A program made the translations under genes and the position numbers. Shown piece after piece: positions 39,613 through 51,047 of a DNA stretch of 64,000 nucleotides. The first letter of the stretch is position 1; each line of letters begins with the position of its first letter. Below the pieces are notes generated by a model, which was not told the origin of the DNA, ran no database searches, and was given only the letters and a program-made list of their open reading frames with translations. The stretch comes from Symbiodinium natans (taxonomy: Eukaryota > Sar > Dinophyceae > Suessiales > Symbiodiniaceae). The stretch is from assembly GCA_905221605.1 (NCBI GenBank), contig CAJNDS010000335.1, positions 441,203 through 505,202 of the forward strand. The letters are read 5' to 3'.

Positions 39613-42600
39613 TCTAGAGTCCTTGTCCGAGTCCGCAGAGTCCTTCTTTGACTCACTTCCTGGGGTTCGGTAGTAATGAGGGTTTAGGGTTTAGGGCTAG
39701 GGTTTAGGGTATAGGTCTAGGGCTCTAAACCCTAAATCCTGAAACCTCATGTCTTACTAAGGAACAGGGGCTGAGGGTTTGAGGTTAACGCCCAAACCTC
39801 TTCGGGGTGTCTTATTGCGGTTGCGTGGTGTTGAGGGTTAGGGTTTGGGGTTTCGGGTTGAGGGTGTAGGGGGGGGAGGGAGGGTTTAGCATTTACTCTT
39901 GACCTCCAATCTCGTACTTGCCAAACTCCAAAAAAACCGACACGCCATGAGACCGGGAGTTGCACAGCCCTCCTCAACCAACCCACCTAGGCAATATTGG
40001 GCTTTACTGCTCAAAGAGCTGACTACAGCAGTATGTGTAAGGAGCCATGTATTCTCTCCAATAACCGAATACAAAGAACCACTTCAAGTTCCTTTAGTGC
40101 TGAAGTCCAGTTCCTAGATGCGTTAGAGGCAGCTGTGGCTGCACAGGCCGAAGCCAGACATTTCAAATTACGGGACCCCGGCTCCAAAAAAGGGGGACCC
40201 CTGATATACCACGCATTTACACTACACAACCCAAGGGCCCATGCATTAGAACGCTTTAAAGGAGGTAAGGGACCATGCCCCCCCCTACCCAGTCAGAATC
40301 AAAACTCCCACTGTCGTCACATCAAAGTGTATGCGGAGGTTCTATATTAGGGGGGGGGAGTTGATTAAGCCCTTGAATTAGGAGCCACAGCGTTCAGAGT
40401 ACTTCTGGTGTTCTTATAGCTTCTGCAACAAGGAGCTTCGCTAAACCCTGAATCTACGGCTGCCGACAGGCCAAGGACGGTCCCTGCCTGTTCTCTGCTA
40501 GGTATAGGGTTTAGGGTTTAGGGTTTAGGGTTTAGGGTTTAGGGTTTAGGGTTTAGGGTTTAGGGTTTAGGGTTTAGGGTTTAGGGTTTAGGGTTTAGGG
40601 TTTAGGGTTTAGGGTTTAGGGTTTAGGGTTTAGGGTGTTGGTCCTTCAACGTCTTTGAAAGAGCTATTCTCGTTAAGCATTTCCTCTTAAGCCCAGCCAA
40701 GGTAACAAAAATGAATATCCAACGGGCCTACCTAGTTCTGGGTAAGCAAATGCTGGCGCTGTTCAGCGCGGTTACGAGCAGAAGTCCTCTAAGCTTAACC
40801 ACCGAAGCTCCGCAAAACCCTCAAGAGAAACGAAACCATGAAGCTAACCCCCAAACCCTAAACCCTAAACCCTAAACCCTAAACCCTAAACCCTAAACCC
40901 TAAACCCTGAACCCTAAACCCGAATCCCTAACCCCTTGAAACCCGAAACCCTAGACAAGCTTGGCCCTTGGGGTCTGACAAATAATCCTAAATAGGGTTT
41001 AGGGTTTAGGGCTTAGGGTTTAGGGTTTAGGGTTTAGGGTTTAGGGTTTAGGGTTTAGGGTTTAGGGTTTAGGCTTTAGGGTCTCTTTTACCCAAAGAGG
41101 GATCATATGAAACATCCCGAGGGCCTTGTCCCGGTATACCGCATCCACCCCTCGTTACGAGTCCGAGGTGCCAGATGAGGCAGAGTCAGAAGCAGAACTG
41201 CTGCTGTACCTAGGGTGTAGGGTTTAGGGTTTAATTAGATTGGGTTGAGGGTTTGGGGTTTAGGGTTTAGGGTTTTGGGGTTTAGGCACCAAAATGGCAA
41301 CGCCAAGCTCTGCAAAATCCGACTTGCACCCTGCACGTGAAACCCTCTACCTAAGCCCTGTAGACCCTTACAAACTCTAAACCCTGATTTGGAGTAGACC
41401 CTGGAAAAAAGTACATACCTTTTAGGTACAATAGGAACCCAGAAACCAAAAAAGTATTAAAGTATAGTACTCCAAAACACAGTTTTAAACCTCCTCAAGC
41501 CCTCCCGTTCCAAGTACCCTATACCCGAAACCCCTAACCCCTAAACTCCAATTGGAGTTTGGCGTTGTGCTCCTTGCTATGGGCAAAAACCGGTAAAACC
41601 CCCCTAAACCCTAAACCCTAAACCCTAAACCCTTTAAACTTTAAACCCTAAACCCTAAACCCTAAACCCTAAACCCTAAACCCTAAACCCTAAACCCTAA
41701 ACCCTAAACCCTAAACCCAAACCCTAAACTCTAAACTCTCCCCGGACTTTCAGGGGCACGGAGTTGGACTCCGCTGCTTCGCCCACCGCCGCTGTTCCTG
41801 CAAGCAGGGCTGTGGCTTGGAGGTTCGGGTTTAGGGTTTAGGGTTTAGGGTTTAGGGTTTAGGGTTTAGGGTTTAGGGTTTAGGGTTTGGGGTTTGGGGT
41901 TTAGGGTTTAGGGTTTAGGGTTTAGGGTTTAGGGTTCAGGGTTCAGGGTTCAGGGTTTAGGTTTTTTGGGGTTTGGGGTTTTAGGTTTAGGGTCTAGAGT
42001 ACTTCTAAGTGGGTTGTTAAAGTACAACCGTGTTGGGTTAATGGGTACTCTGAACCTCCACGACATAGGAGATGGCCCTAAACCCTACCCTAAACCCTAA
42101 ACCCTAAACCCTAAACCCTAAATTCTGCACCCCAAACCCAAAGTTCCAACCTAGCCTTGCATCCCAAAACCTTGTTTCAATTCCTCAACCCAAAAACCCT
42201 AAACCCTAAACCCCAAACCCCAAACCCTAAACCCTAAACCCGAAACCCCAAGCCCTCTGAGGAGCGTAGGGGTTCAGGAGGTATGCACATAAGGGCTTAG
42301 GGGGTTCACATGGGAAGATATTGTCTTTGGGGGGTTTAGGGTTTAGGGTTTAGGGTTTAGGGTTTAGGGTCTAGGGCTTACTAGCTGGAACCTCAAGAGC
42401 CTAATCTCTGAAGCAGAAAGCCTCAAGCATGAACCCTAAACCCTAAGTAAACATTAAGCACTGAAAGGTTGAGAGTTTAGGGTTCAGACCATAAACCCCA
42501 AACTTTGAAATCCTGCAGCCCTACGCCCTGAAGCGTTCAGTTCGAGCCCTGAAACCTTGCAACCAAGAGAAAAGAAGACCCAAAAACCAAGAGACCCACC

Positions 42601-43114
42601 AAGCCCCAAACCCCGCAGTACAACCCGAATCCCCAAACCCAAAACCCTATCCTCTAGACCCTATGAACCAAACCCGTTAAACCCAAGGCCTAGACTCTGT
42701 AACCCTGAAGAACAAAACCCTGCACCCCCAAAGCCCAAAAAACCAAAGCCTCTAAAGCACTAATCCCAAAAATCCACAAACCCGACCCAAAATTCGAGAA
42801 ACCCCCCAACAAAGCAAAACCAAAAAACAACCCAATCCCTAAAAATTCTACAAACCCCTTCAACCACCACAACCCCTATAGCCCTCACAAACCGGAATAG
42901 CCCTAAACCCTGAACCTAAACCCTTAAACCCTAAACCCTAAACCCTAAACCCTTAGACTTTAAACCCTAAACCCTAAACCCTAAACCCTAAACCCTAAAC
43001 CCTAAAGCCTAAACCCTAAACCCTAAACCCTAAACCCTAAACCCTAAACCCTACCCGGCTCTGAGGCAGAAGCTCGGCGGGCCGAAGGGGAGCCCTGTCG
43101 CCGTCGGCCGCCAT
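39613..43114 (-). CDS. Ser/Asp/Lys-rich protein of unknown function (5 exons seen)
   Basis: The chain starts with ATG at 43114: MAADGDRAPLRPAELLPQSR (43055-43114, GT donor), then EQRRWAKQRSPT (41760-41797), YSSSSASDSASSGTSD (41159-41209), DRPWPVG (40461-40483) and SESKKDSADSDKDSR (39613-39659). All five join in phase, with AG|G acceptors and GT or GC donors. The low-complexity, charged and serine-rich make-up suggests a disordered nuclear or phospho-regulated protein, but no domain is recognised. The 3' end is not defined. The region 39680-40460 also holds a family B element (about 40195-40280) and unsupported ORFs. Confidence 0.5.
40505..40637. repeat. TTTAGGG telomere-type array
   Basis: About 19 perfect units. 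Confidence 0.97.
41830..41960. repeat. TTTAGGG array with TTTGGGG and TTCAGGG units
   Basis: Directly upstream (sense) of the exon ending at 41797. In RNA it is the 3' end of the intron. Confidence 0.95.
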
Positions 43115-43320
43115 ACCTCAGAATTTAGGGGGTTCGGGGGTTTAGGGTTTAGGGTTTAGGGTTTAGGTTTTTGGGTTTAGGGTTTAGGGTTTAGGGTTTA
43201 GGTTTTAGGGTTTAGGTTTTTGGGTGTAGGGGTTTAGGGTTTAGGGTTTAGGGTTTAGGGTTTAGGGTTTAGGGTTTAGGGTTTAGGGTTTAGGGTTTAG
43301 GGTTTAGGGTTTAGGGGATT
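42900..43320. repeat. Converging CCCTAAA and TTTAGGG arrays around exon 1 of the Ser-rich gene
   Basis: CCCTAAA at 42920-43052 and TTTAGGG at 43139-43320 face each other across the 60-nt exon at 43055-43114. Confidence 0.9.
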
Positions 43321-43839
43321 AGGGTTTAGGGCTTTAGGGTTTAGGTTTTTTGGGTGTAGGGTTTTAGGGTAAGAACGTCCAACCCTAAACCCTACAAAAT
43401 ACGACTTGGAGCCTCGACTTGGCCCTACACATGACTTCGACATGTGTATGCACTGTACACCCCAATGGCATAGAGGCTGTGAAGTTATTTTATTTCCTAA
43501 GACATTCAAGACCAGTCTCCCAATATAAAACTTAAACCCTGAAGCCTACAAACCCTAACTAAACCCGGGGTCCATGAAGCCCTACTTAAGGCTACCCATG
43601 AAGCTACAGGTAACTATAGCCATCAGCGGCTCATTGTAACCCTAAACCCACAAGACAATCAAGCCCCTGCGACTTCAACCCTAAACCCTAAACCCTAAAC
43701 CCAAAACCCTAAACCCTTCATAAACTCATGAAACCTTAATCCTTAGTTCTCTTAAGGGCTGAATACCCTAGCCGAAAAAAGGTTAAGCTTCCACATATAG
43801 TAGTATTCTATATAACCAAAAAGGTTAGAGGTTCCCTAC

Positions 43840-44210
43840 CCAGTCCCTAAGCTGTTCGGCATCCCCAACTAGCCCCATGCGACTGACGAGCCGGGCCGCC
43901 TCCCGCTAGACCTCCGTCGCCGGGAGTGGCTACGGCGCGCCTAGGACAAGTCTACAGGAACCCCTAGGATTTCGGGAGCCTCATGGGTTCTTAGAAGTGG
44001 GTAAGAAGGAAACTTCAAAAGAGGACCCTTCTGATTCTCATTATACGTAGGGCGCTTCTTACCCTACTTAGTATAGCCACCTGTAGACCCTGCTTGAGTA
44101 AAGGGCTTACGGCAGTTTGTACAGGGAATATGGTGGTGTAGGCAGTTGAGGATGGTTGGGTCCAGGTACTTCGGGCTGACAAACCAGCGAGGCCGGCTTA
44201 AGCCAAGATT
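43840..44210 (-). CDS. Candidate exons, low confidence
   Basis: Two stretches read like protein: RPRWFVSPKYLDPTILN (about 44148-44196) and AARLVSRMGLVGDAEQ (about 43855-43903). They lack clean AG|G acceptors or phase support. They could be the 3' end of the Arg-rich gene. Confidence 0.25.
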
Positions 44211-44276
44211 GTTTAGGGTTTGGGGTTTGGGGTTTGGGGTTTAGGGTTTACGCCCTGATTTGAACTGCTAGTCGAG

Positions 44277-44392
44277 GGTGCCCAGTAACCTAGGATTGAA
44301 AAGGGTGCCCTCGTATGCTTGGAGGTGTTTAGAAGGGAAGCTAACCTCCCCCCCTGCCAAAAAAAGAGGGAATCAGGGCACTTCTGGGCATC
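44277..44392. mobile_element. MITE-like element, family A
   Basis: GCCCAGTAACCTAGGATTGA then AAAGGGTGCCC. Confidence 0.55.
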
Positions 44393-44703
44393 CTAGCCTA
44401 TTAAATGTGAAAGGTTGACCTCGAAACCTAGACCCGGAATCCGAAAGCAAACCCAAGAGCCTTAAGCAAAAAAGGACGCAGTCAGCGAGCTTAACCCTCA
44501 AACCGCTACACCGTCCACCCGAATCTGCCAAAGCCTCAGCCGACCGAAAGTTTAAAACTCTAGACCCTAAAGCCTCAACCCTAAACCCTAAGCCCTAAGC
44601 CCAAACCCTAAACCGTAAACCGTCAACCGTAAACCGTAAACCGTAAACCCTAAACCCTAAACCCTAAACCCCAAAACCCTAAACCCTAAAACCCAGCTTC
44701 AGC

Positions 44704-47574
44704 ATGGAGGGAGCGCCTCGCGCCGGCGGTCGTGCTTCCGAGGCTCAGAGCTGGCCTTGGGAATTCAACCCTGAAAGGATCTAGAGGGTTTAGGGTTTAG
44801 GGTTTAGGGTTTAGGGTTTAGGGCCAGTTTAGGGTTTAGGGTTTGGGGTTTAGGGTTTAGGGTTTAGGGTGTAGGGCTAAGGGCCAGTTTAGGGTTAAGG
44901 GTTTAGGGTTCAGGGTTTAGAGTTTAGGGTTTCAGGGCTGAAAACCCCTAAACACCAAGCCCTAGTTTTGGTCGCCCTGTACCCTAAACCCTTGGGGGCG
45001 GGGAATCTGCCTTTCTAGGTCCTCCCAGACATCCAAGCCCTAAATCCTAAACCCAACTCTCCGAGGCTAGCTACATGGTCCCTTAGTATGGGCCCTTGCA
45101 GGGGACCCCTTATACACCCCTTATATACCCGATACAACCCACGGGCCTATACATCAGAACCCTTGAAAGGAGGTAAGGGGTCATATTCAGGGCCCATGAA
45201 ACTACCCTTGGATTCAGAGAACCCTAAACCCTAAACCCTAAACCCTAAACCCTAAACCCTAAACCCTAAACCCCAAACCCTAAACCCTAAACCCAAAACC
45301 TTAAACCCTAAACCCTAAACCCTAGGAAGCTTCGGGCCCCGGCGCGACCGCGCCTGCCTTGGCCCCGCCAATCGTCCCGGCGGCCTTGGGGTAGGTCTCA
45401 GGGAGCTTTAGGGGTTTAGGGATTCAGGATTTTAGGGATTTAGGGGTTTAGGGTTTAGGGTTTAGGGTTTAGGGTTTAGGGTTTAGGGGTTTAGGGTTTG
45501 GGGTTTAGGGGGGCGAAAGGGGCAGCAGGGGCCGGGCTAGGGAAGAGAGGGATTTGTATTGGGGTAGCCCTACACCAGCCACCAAGCCCCCAAGCCCCCA
45601 AGCCCCCAAGCCCCCAAGCCCCCAAGCCCCCAAGCCCCGAAACCTCTGTCCCTAGATTCCTAAACCCCAACCTTCGGGATTAAAAGTTAAGATAGGGGTT
45701 TGCAATCGTATTCCGTTATGGCCCCTATATAACTATGCCAACCCAAACCGTATTCTAACTACTAAGGCCCTAAGGCCCCTACAAATCAACGGTTCCCAGA
45801 GACTCCAAAACCCTTAATTAAGGAATATCCCTTAAATCATAATAGGAACCCTAATTTAAAATGATTTAAGGTATATTACTAAATTAAGGGGTTTTGGAGT
45901 CTCTGGGAAGGTACACAAGCCAGTTGGCGGCTCGACCCTCGGCATGGGGCGTAGGCAGGGTGTGCTGGCTTAGGGTTTACGGTCTGAAGCTCCTATAAAC
46001 CCTCAAGCCCCCCCCCTACCACGAAGCCCCTAAACCCTAAACCCAGCCCTAAACCCTAAACCCTAAACCCTAACCCTAAACCCTATATCTGTAGGCAGCT
46101 GTAGGGATACATCCGAGCTGACGGCTTCGACTCCTCCGGCGGCGATCTCTACCTTGGACTCCGCGCGGACGCCCGGGTAAAGGGTTTAGGGTTTAGGGTT
46201 TAGGGTTCAGGGTTCAGGGTTCAGGGTTTAGGTCCTGAACTTACTCTAAGCTCTTAAAGGTAACGTCCGTCCTTGCGGCCCCGCGTATTTTGCGCGTGTC
46301 TGTTGTAGAGGTTTTTGCGCTGTTTGAGGGATGGGGGCTTCCCAATCCTGAGCCCGGTGGATTGGGGGCCTACTCGGAAGCTCAAGCGACTTGCTAACTA
46401 GTCGTAACTCGTTGAAACGGGGGCACTAAGAAGCCCGGTTTTTCATCAGTGTAATCAGGGTTCTAGTTTCAATCTTAACTAGTTGGCCCCCGAAACCCTA
46501 AACCCTAAACCCTGAACCCTCGAACCGTAAACCCTGAACTCCAAACCCGAAACCCTGAACCCTAAACCCGAACCCTAAACCCGAAACCCCAACCAGTGAG
46601 CCAGTCCCATCAACTTTCTCAAGTAGGAGTACGGGAAGGACCGGTCTAGCCTTGGGACTAGGGTGGATGTTCTTACTTGGCTGCAGCCTCATGCAAAGGG
46701 TTTAGGGTTTGTGATTTAGGGCTTGGGGTTTTAGGGTTTAGGGTTTAGGGTTTGGGGGTTTAGGGGTTTAGGGGTTTAGGGGTTTACGGATTAGGCTGTC
46801 AGGTTTTCGGATTGAGGGCTTAGGGGGGTGGGGTGGTCATGAGTAGCAACAGGGTAAAAGGTTTCGGGTTGAGAGTGGACGCCCTAAACCCTAAACGCTA
46901 AACCCTAAACCCTAAAACCTAAAGTTGCTGGCCAAGTTGCTGCGACTTCTCCCCATGTTAGCGCGTTTGGGGGCCCCAAGATTGCAAGTGCTTGCGGCTG
47001 GATTCGCTTATGCTTCTTGTGCTTCGCATGGGCGTTTCTGTGTGCCCAGAAAAGGCCTGCTTCCCAAACGCAAGCTCTTGTGCACTCAAGACTAGGGTTT
47101 GGGGTTTAGGGTTTAGAGCTTAGGTTTAGGGTTTAGGGTTTAGGGTTTAGGGTTTAGGGTTTAGGGTTTAGGGTTTAGGGTTTAGGGGGTTCTTCAGCCT
47201 AAACCCAGCTCGCTCTCTTGGTAGCTGTCTCCTGCTGACTGTGTTGGTGGGCTCTGGTACGTCTCGAGCGCTGGAATTGACACGTCCGAGGGTTGTTGCT
47301 CAGTAATGTGTGGAAGCTGTTCAGCACCAGAGCCTAGACTCTAGGATGGTTCCGAGGTTTACGGGCCTCCGCGTTTCAGCCACGACGGCTCCGCGAGCAC
47401 GTGGTAGGACAATAAGAGGTCGATGGTCTAGGGCTCAGGATCCCTAACCCTAAACCCTAAACCCTAAAACCTAAACCCTAAAACCTAAACCCTAAACCCT
47501 AAACCCTAAACCCTTGGGCTCCTAAGTTTGTGCCACTGGGTCTGGAGTGCGCCCTGTGAAGCCTCTGAAGACAT
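44704..47574 (-). CDS. Arg-rich (RS/RGG-like) protein, 6 exons
   Basis: ATG at 47574 opens MSSEASQGALQTQWHKLR (47520-47574). It continues with SGAEQLPHITEQQPSDVSIP and YQSPPTQSAGDSYQE (47214-47333), LFWAHRNAHAKHKKHK (47006-47056), RDRRRRSRSRQL (46114-46152), RRDDWRGQGRRGRAG (45338-45384) and ASSEPRKHDRRREALPP (44704-44755). Phases join across all six, using GC and GA donors and AG|G acceptors. RS and RG runs suggest an RNA-binding or splicing-related nuclear protein. Some of these exons are open in other frames, so the frame choice relies on phase joining. Confidence 0.5.
45067..45218. mobile_element. MITE-like element, family B
   Basis: TACATGGTCCCTTAGTATGG ... ACATCAGAACCC ... GGGCCCATGAAACTACCCTT; one of the fuller copies. 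Confidence 0.65.
45585..45640. repeat. AAGCCCCC octamer array
   Basis: Seven copies of an 8-bp unit. Confidence 0.97.
45793..45909. mobile_element. Hairpin MITE
   Basis: The ends TTCCCAGAGACTCCAAAACC and GGTTTTGGAGTCTCTGGGAA are perfect inverted repeats. The interior AATTAAGG / CCTTAAATCAT also pairs. 117 bp, no ORF. Confidence 0.8.
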
Positions 47575-47701
47575 GGGGATTCTTTGGCTTGCCCTAAGGG
47601 TCCATTTAGGGTTTAGGGTTTAGGGTTTAGGGTTTAGGGCTTAGGGCGTAGGGCTTAGGGCTTAGGGTTTAGGGTTTAGGGTTTAGGGTTTGAGGCTCCG
47701 A

Positions 47702-47810
47702 CCCTAGGGGTCCATGTACCTCATTACTATATACTTGGGCCCCAAAGTCCCTTACTATGAGGTGCTTTAAGGCCCAAGTATTCCGTGTTTAGGTACATGG
47801 ACCCTTAGGG
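47702..47810. mobile_element. Hairpin MITE, family F
   Basis: Same GGTCCATGTACCT ends as 1153-1259. Confidence 0.75.
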
Positions 47811-48019
47811 TTATTCATTGGAGTCTAAACCCTGCCTAAGCCATAAGTAAGGTTTAGGGTTCAGGGTTTAGGGTTTAGGGGTTCGGGTTTAGGGGTTAGG
47901 CCTTATAATGGATCTTATAAACCTGCCTAAACCCTAAACCCTGAACCCTCACCCTGAACCCTAAACCCTAAACCCTAAACCCTTAACCACAAACCCTACA
48001 CCCTAAACCTGAGCGGGTT

Positions 48020-48594
48020 TAGGGCTTCGGGAGCTAGCCTCCACAAGGCACACTAGGAGAAGGAGGGGAGGCCCACACAAACCTGCTGAACCTTGATCTG
48101 CAATTCCCTAAACCCTAAACCCTTAACCCTTATCCCTAAACCCTAAACCCTATGGATTTAAGTTGCGTCTAGTCTGTCACTTTTCCTGCCGCGTAGGGCG
48201 CGTCAGGCCTGTTCTAAGTAAAATCCAGAGCACCCTTAAGCAGGTAACCTCCACCTTGGGGACGAAATGAACCCTAAAAGGGTTTATGGTTCATATACCT
48301 TAATAGGAATTATAGTAGTCAGGGTACATGACCCCCAATTTTAGGGTTCATTTCGTCCCCAAGGCACAAGCGTGCGCGTCCTACAAGCAGTGCGAGCAGA
48401 CAGCTCCGAACAACACCGGCAAAACTGGGGGACCATGGCAACCCCCAAGTGGGGGTTTAGGGTTTAGGGTTTAGGGTTTAGGGTTTAGGGTTTAGGGTTT
48501 AGGGTTAGGGTTTAGGGTTTAGGGTTTAGGGTTTAGGGTTTAGGGTTTAGGGTTTAGGGTTTAGGGTTAGGGTTTAGGGTTTAGGGTTTAGGGT

Positions 48595-48626
<32 letters not shown>

Positions 48627-50900
48627 GGTTTAGGGTTTAGGCTTTAGGGTTTAGGGTTTAGGGTTTAGGGTTTAGGGTGTACGAAAACTATCCCCTAATA
48701 TCAGCCCCCAAATAGTAGGATTACGTACCCTCATTTCGCAGGCTTGGAAACACTCTAAAGCCACTCAGGGCCCAACTTTAACATGGTCCCAGAAGCCAGG
48801 AGGATCATGAACACATAGGTTGAGGGTTTAGGGTTTAGGGTTTAGGGCTTAGGGTTTAGGGTTTAGGGTTTAGGGTCCCTGCAAGCTCCTACAACTTGCC
48901 TGAGACTGGTACTGTGTCGACGGCACGCAGGAGAGGGCTCTACTCTCCAGATACCATGAGCAACCCTAAACCCTAAACCCTAAACCCTAAACCCTAAACC
49001 CTTAAAAAACCCAAACCCTAATTCCTAAAGCCTAAACCCTGAGCCCAAAAAACCAAAACAGAAGGCAAATGTGTAGGGTTTAGCATTTAGGGGTTTTGGT
49101 TTTAAAGGTTTACGGGTTCAGGGCTTAGGGCTTAATTTTTGGGTTTACGGCTTCTTGTCTTGGGTTTAGGGTCAGAACCTTCTGAGAAATTAAAGGTAAG
49201 GGCTTATATGTAGCGGAGGTGCAGAGTTTAGGGTTCAGACTTTAGGGCGAGAATCCCTGCAGTAGCAGGCAAAACCCTCAAAGACATCATTCCAAACCCA
49301 CAATCCCTAAACCCTGAATCCAAAACCTTAATAGAACCCTAACCCCCAAACCCCAAACCCTAGAGTGTAGTTATCTGATCTTGGACATGCGCAGCTTGTG
49401 ATTCAGTAGCCTCCCGACCGACCGACACATCGATGAATTGGAGGCCTCCGAGCCTAGCAATAAGGCAGGTTTAGGGCTTAGGGTTTAGGGTTTAGGGTTT
49501 AGGGTTTTAGGGTTTTAGGGTTTAGGGTTTAGGGTTTAGGGTTTAGGGTTTAGGGTTTAGGGTTTAGGGCTTAGGGTTTAGGGTTTAGGGGCCCCTTATA
49601 TACCCCTTATATACCTGCACAACCCAAGGGCCCATACATCAGAACACTCTAAAGAGGGTAAGCGACCAGACTAAGGGCAATGAAACTACCCTTAGATATG
49701 GGAAGTACTCGGGTCCCAAATATCTGGCATGGCACTTTACCAAAAGGACATCCCTAAACGGAGATAACTGCCCTTATCACTTTACGGTTTCGGGTTTTAT
49801 TCGGGTTTAGGGTTTAGGGTTCAGGGTTTAGGGTTTTAGGGTAGGGTCGGCGGGGAAAAGCGGCGCAGCGCCAGCCGTCACACGCGAGGCTGACAGACAC
49901 GGTCCACTTGATGGACGTGATCGGCGGAAAGGACCGAAAGACCTCTTCGCCCCTCTGCTTCTGTTGGTCTACGGTTTAGGGATAACCCTAAACCCCAAAC
50001 CCCAAACCCCAAACCCCAGACCCTAAACCCTAAACCCTAAACCCTAAACCCTAAACCCTAAACCCCCCTGAGGCGTGAAAGGAGGGTGTATCAGGGGAAT
50101 GCACTCAAGCATCGAAGGGCCCTCCATGCTCTACTCGGTTCATTCGAAGCCTATACAACCCAAATCCCTCGAAACCCTAAACCCTAAACCCTAAACCCTA
50201 AACCCTGAACCCTAAACCCTAAACCCTACACCTAAACCCTGGAATCACAAGACTGCGCTTGGGGAGTTTTATGGCGAACCTTACGTCCACAATGGAAAGG
50301 GGGCTCGAGGCCCCAAACGGTTAGGGTTTAGCGTTTGGGGTTTATGGTTTAGGGTTTAGGGTTGAGGGTTGAAATGAGGAAATCAGGTACCTGCTTCCCG
50401 CCTACGAACCAGGAAGGACACTATGGCTTCAGGCCTAGCCCTAAACCCTAAACCCTAAGCCCTAAACCCTAAACCCTCGACACTGGATGAGGTTCAGGGA
50501 CGGGATCGGATGCCAAACGCCAAACTCCATACAACTCCCGGCACGAGAAAAACCGGGGGTGGGGTCCTTGCAGACTAGGTTTAGGGTTTGGGGATTAGCG
50601 TTTAGGGCTTAGGGGTTTAGGGTTTAGGGTTCAGGGGGTCAGGGTGTAGGGCTGAAGCCCTCCACCATAAGTCCCTACAAAACTTAGGGTTTGGGGTTCA
50701 GGGTTCAGGGTTTAGGGTCAGAAGCTGGGCCAGAGCTTCAACTAGGGTTTAGGCTTTTGGGCGCAGAGGTGTGGTCCTTCCAAATATAATGTCGATTCTT
50801 TATGGAGCCTCTTTCCCAGAGACGAAATACCCGAAGCCTTTATGAAGCAAGGTTCCTCATCACATATGATTCTCCAAGCCCCGAACCCTAATAGAACCCC
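48020..50900 (-). CDS. Candidate exons of an unidentified gene
   Basis: Stretches with exon-like borders on the minus strand: GFGYFVSGKEAP (about 50800-50835), CMEFGVWHPIPSLNL (about 50495-50565), FAIKLPKRSLVIP (50238-50279, phases clear), GEEVFRSFPPITSIKWTVSV (about 49880-49952), LQFIDVSVGREATESQ (about 49395-49445), PDAPYAAGKVTD (about 48175-48212) and FVWASPPSPSVPCG (about 48030-48072). FGVW...SLNL followed by LPKRSLVI is reminiscent of AlkB-type dioxygenases, but the metal ligands were not seen. The junctions are not proven. Confidence 0.3.
48254..48364. mobile_element. Hairpin MITE with 26-bp perfect inverted ends
   Basis: Ends CCTTGGGGACGAAATGAACC(CTAAAA) and the exact complement. 111 bp, no ORF, single copy in the window. 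Confidence 0.85.
48456..48680. repeat. TTTAGGG array with a TTGAGGG block
   Basis: About 30 units, including six consecutive TTGAGGG variants near 48593-48630. Confidence 0.95.
49588..49700. mobile_element. MITE-like element, family B
   Basis: CCCCTTATATACCCC ... CCCAAGGGCCCATACATCAG ... GACCAGACTAAGGGC. Confidence 0.6.
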
Positions 50901-51047
50901 AGGTCGAAGATGATATAATCATAGCCCTAAATCCAAGCCCTAAGCCCTAAGCCCTAAGCCCTAAGCCCTAAGCCCTAAACCCTAAACCCTAAGCCCTAAA
51001 CCTATACAGGTGACTAAGGACCAGTGGGTTCCGGGAGGAGGCGGTAC

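Noticed and set aside
39899-40350. Plus-strand ORFs around 39.9-40.3 kb
   Set aside because: Partly a family B element; no exon borders and opposite to all neighbours.
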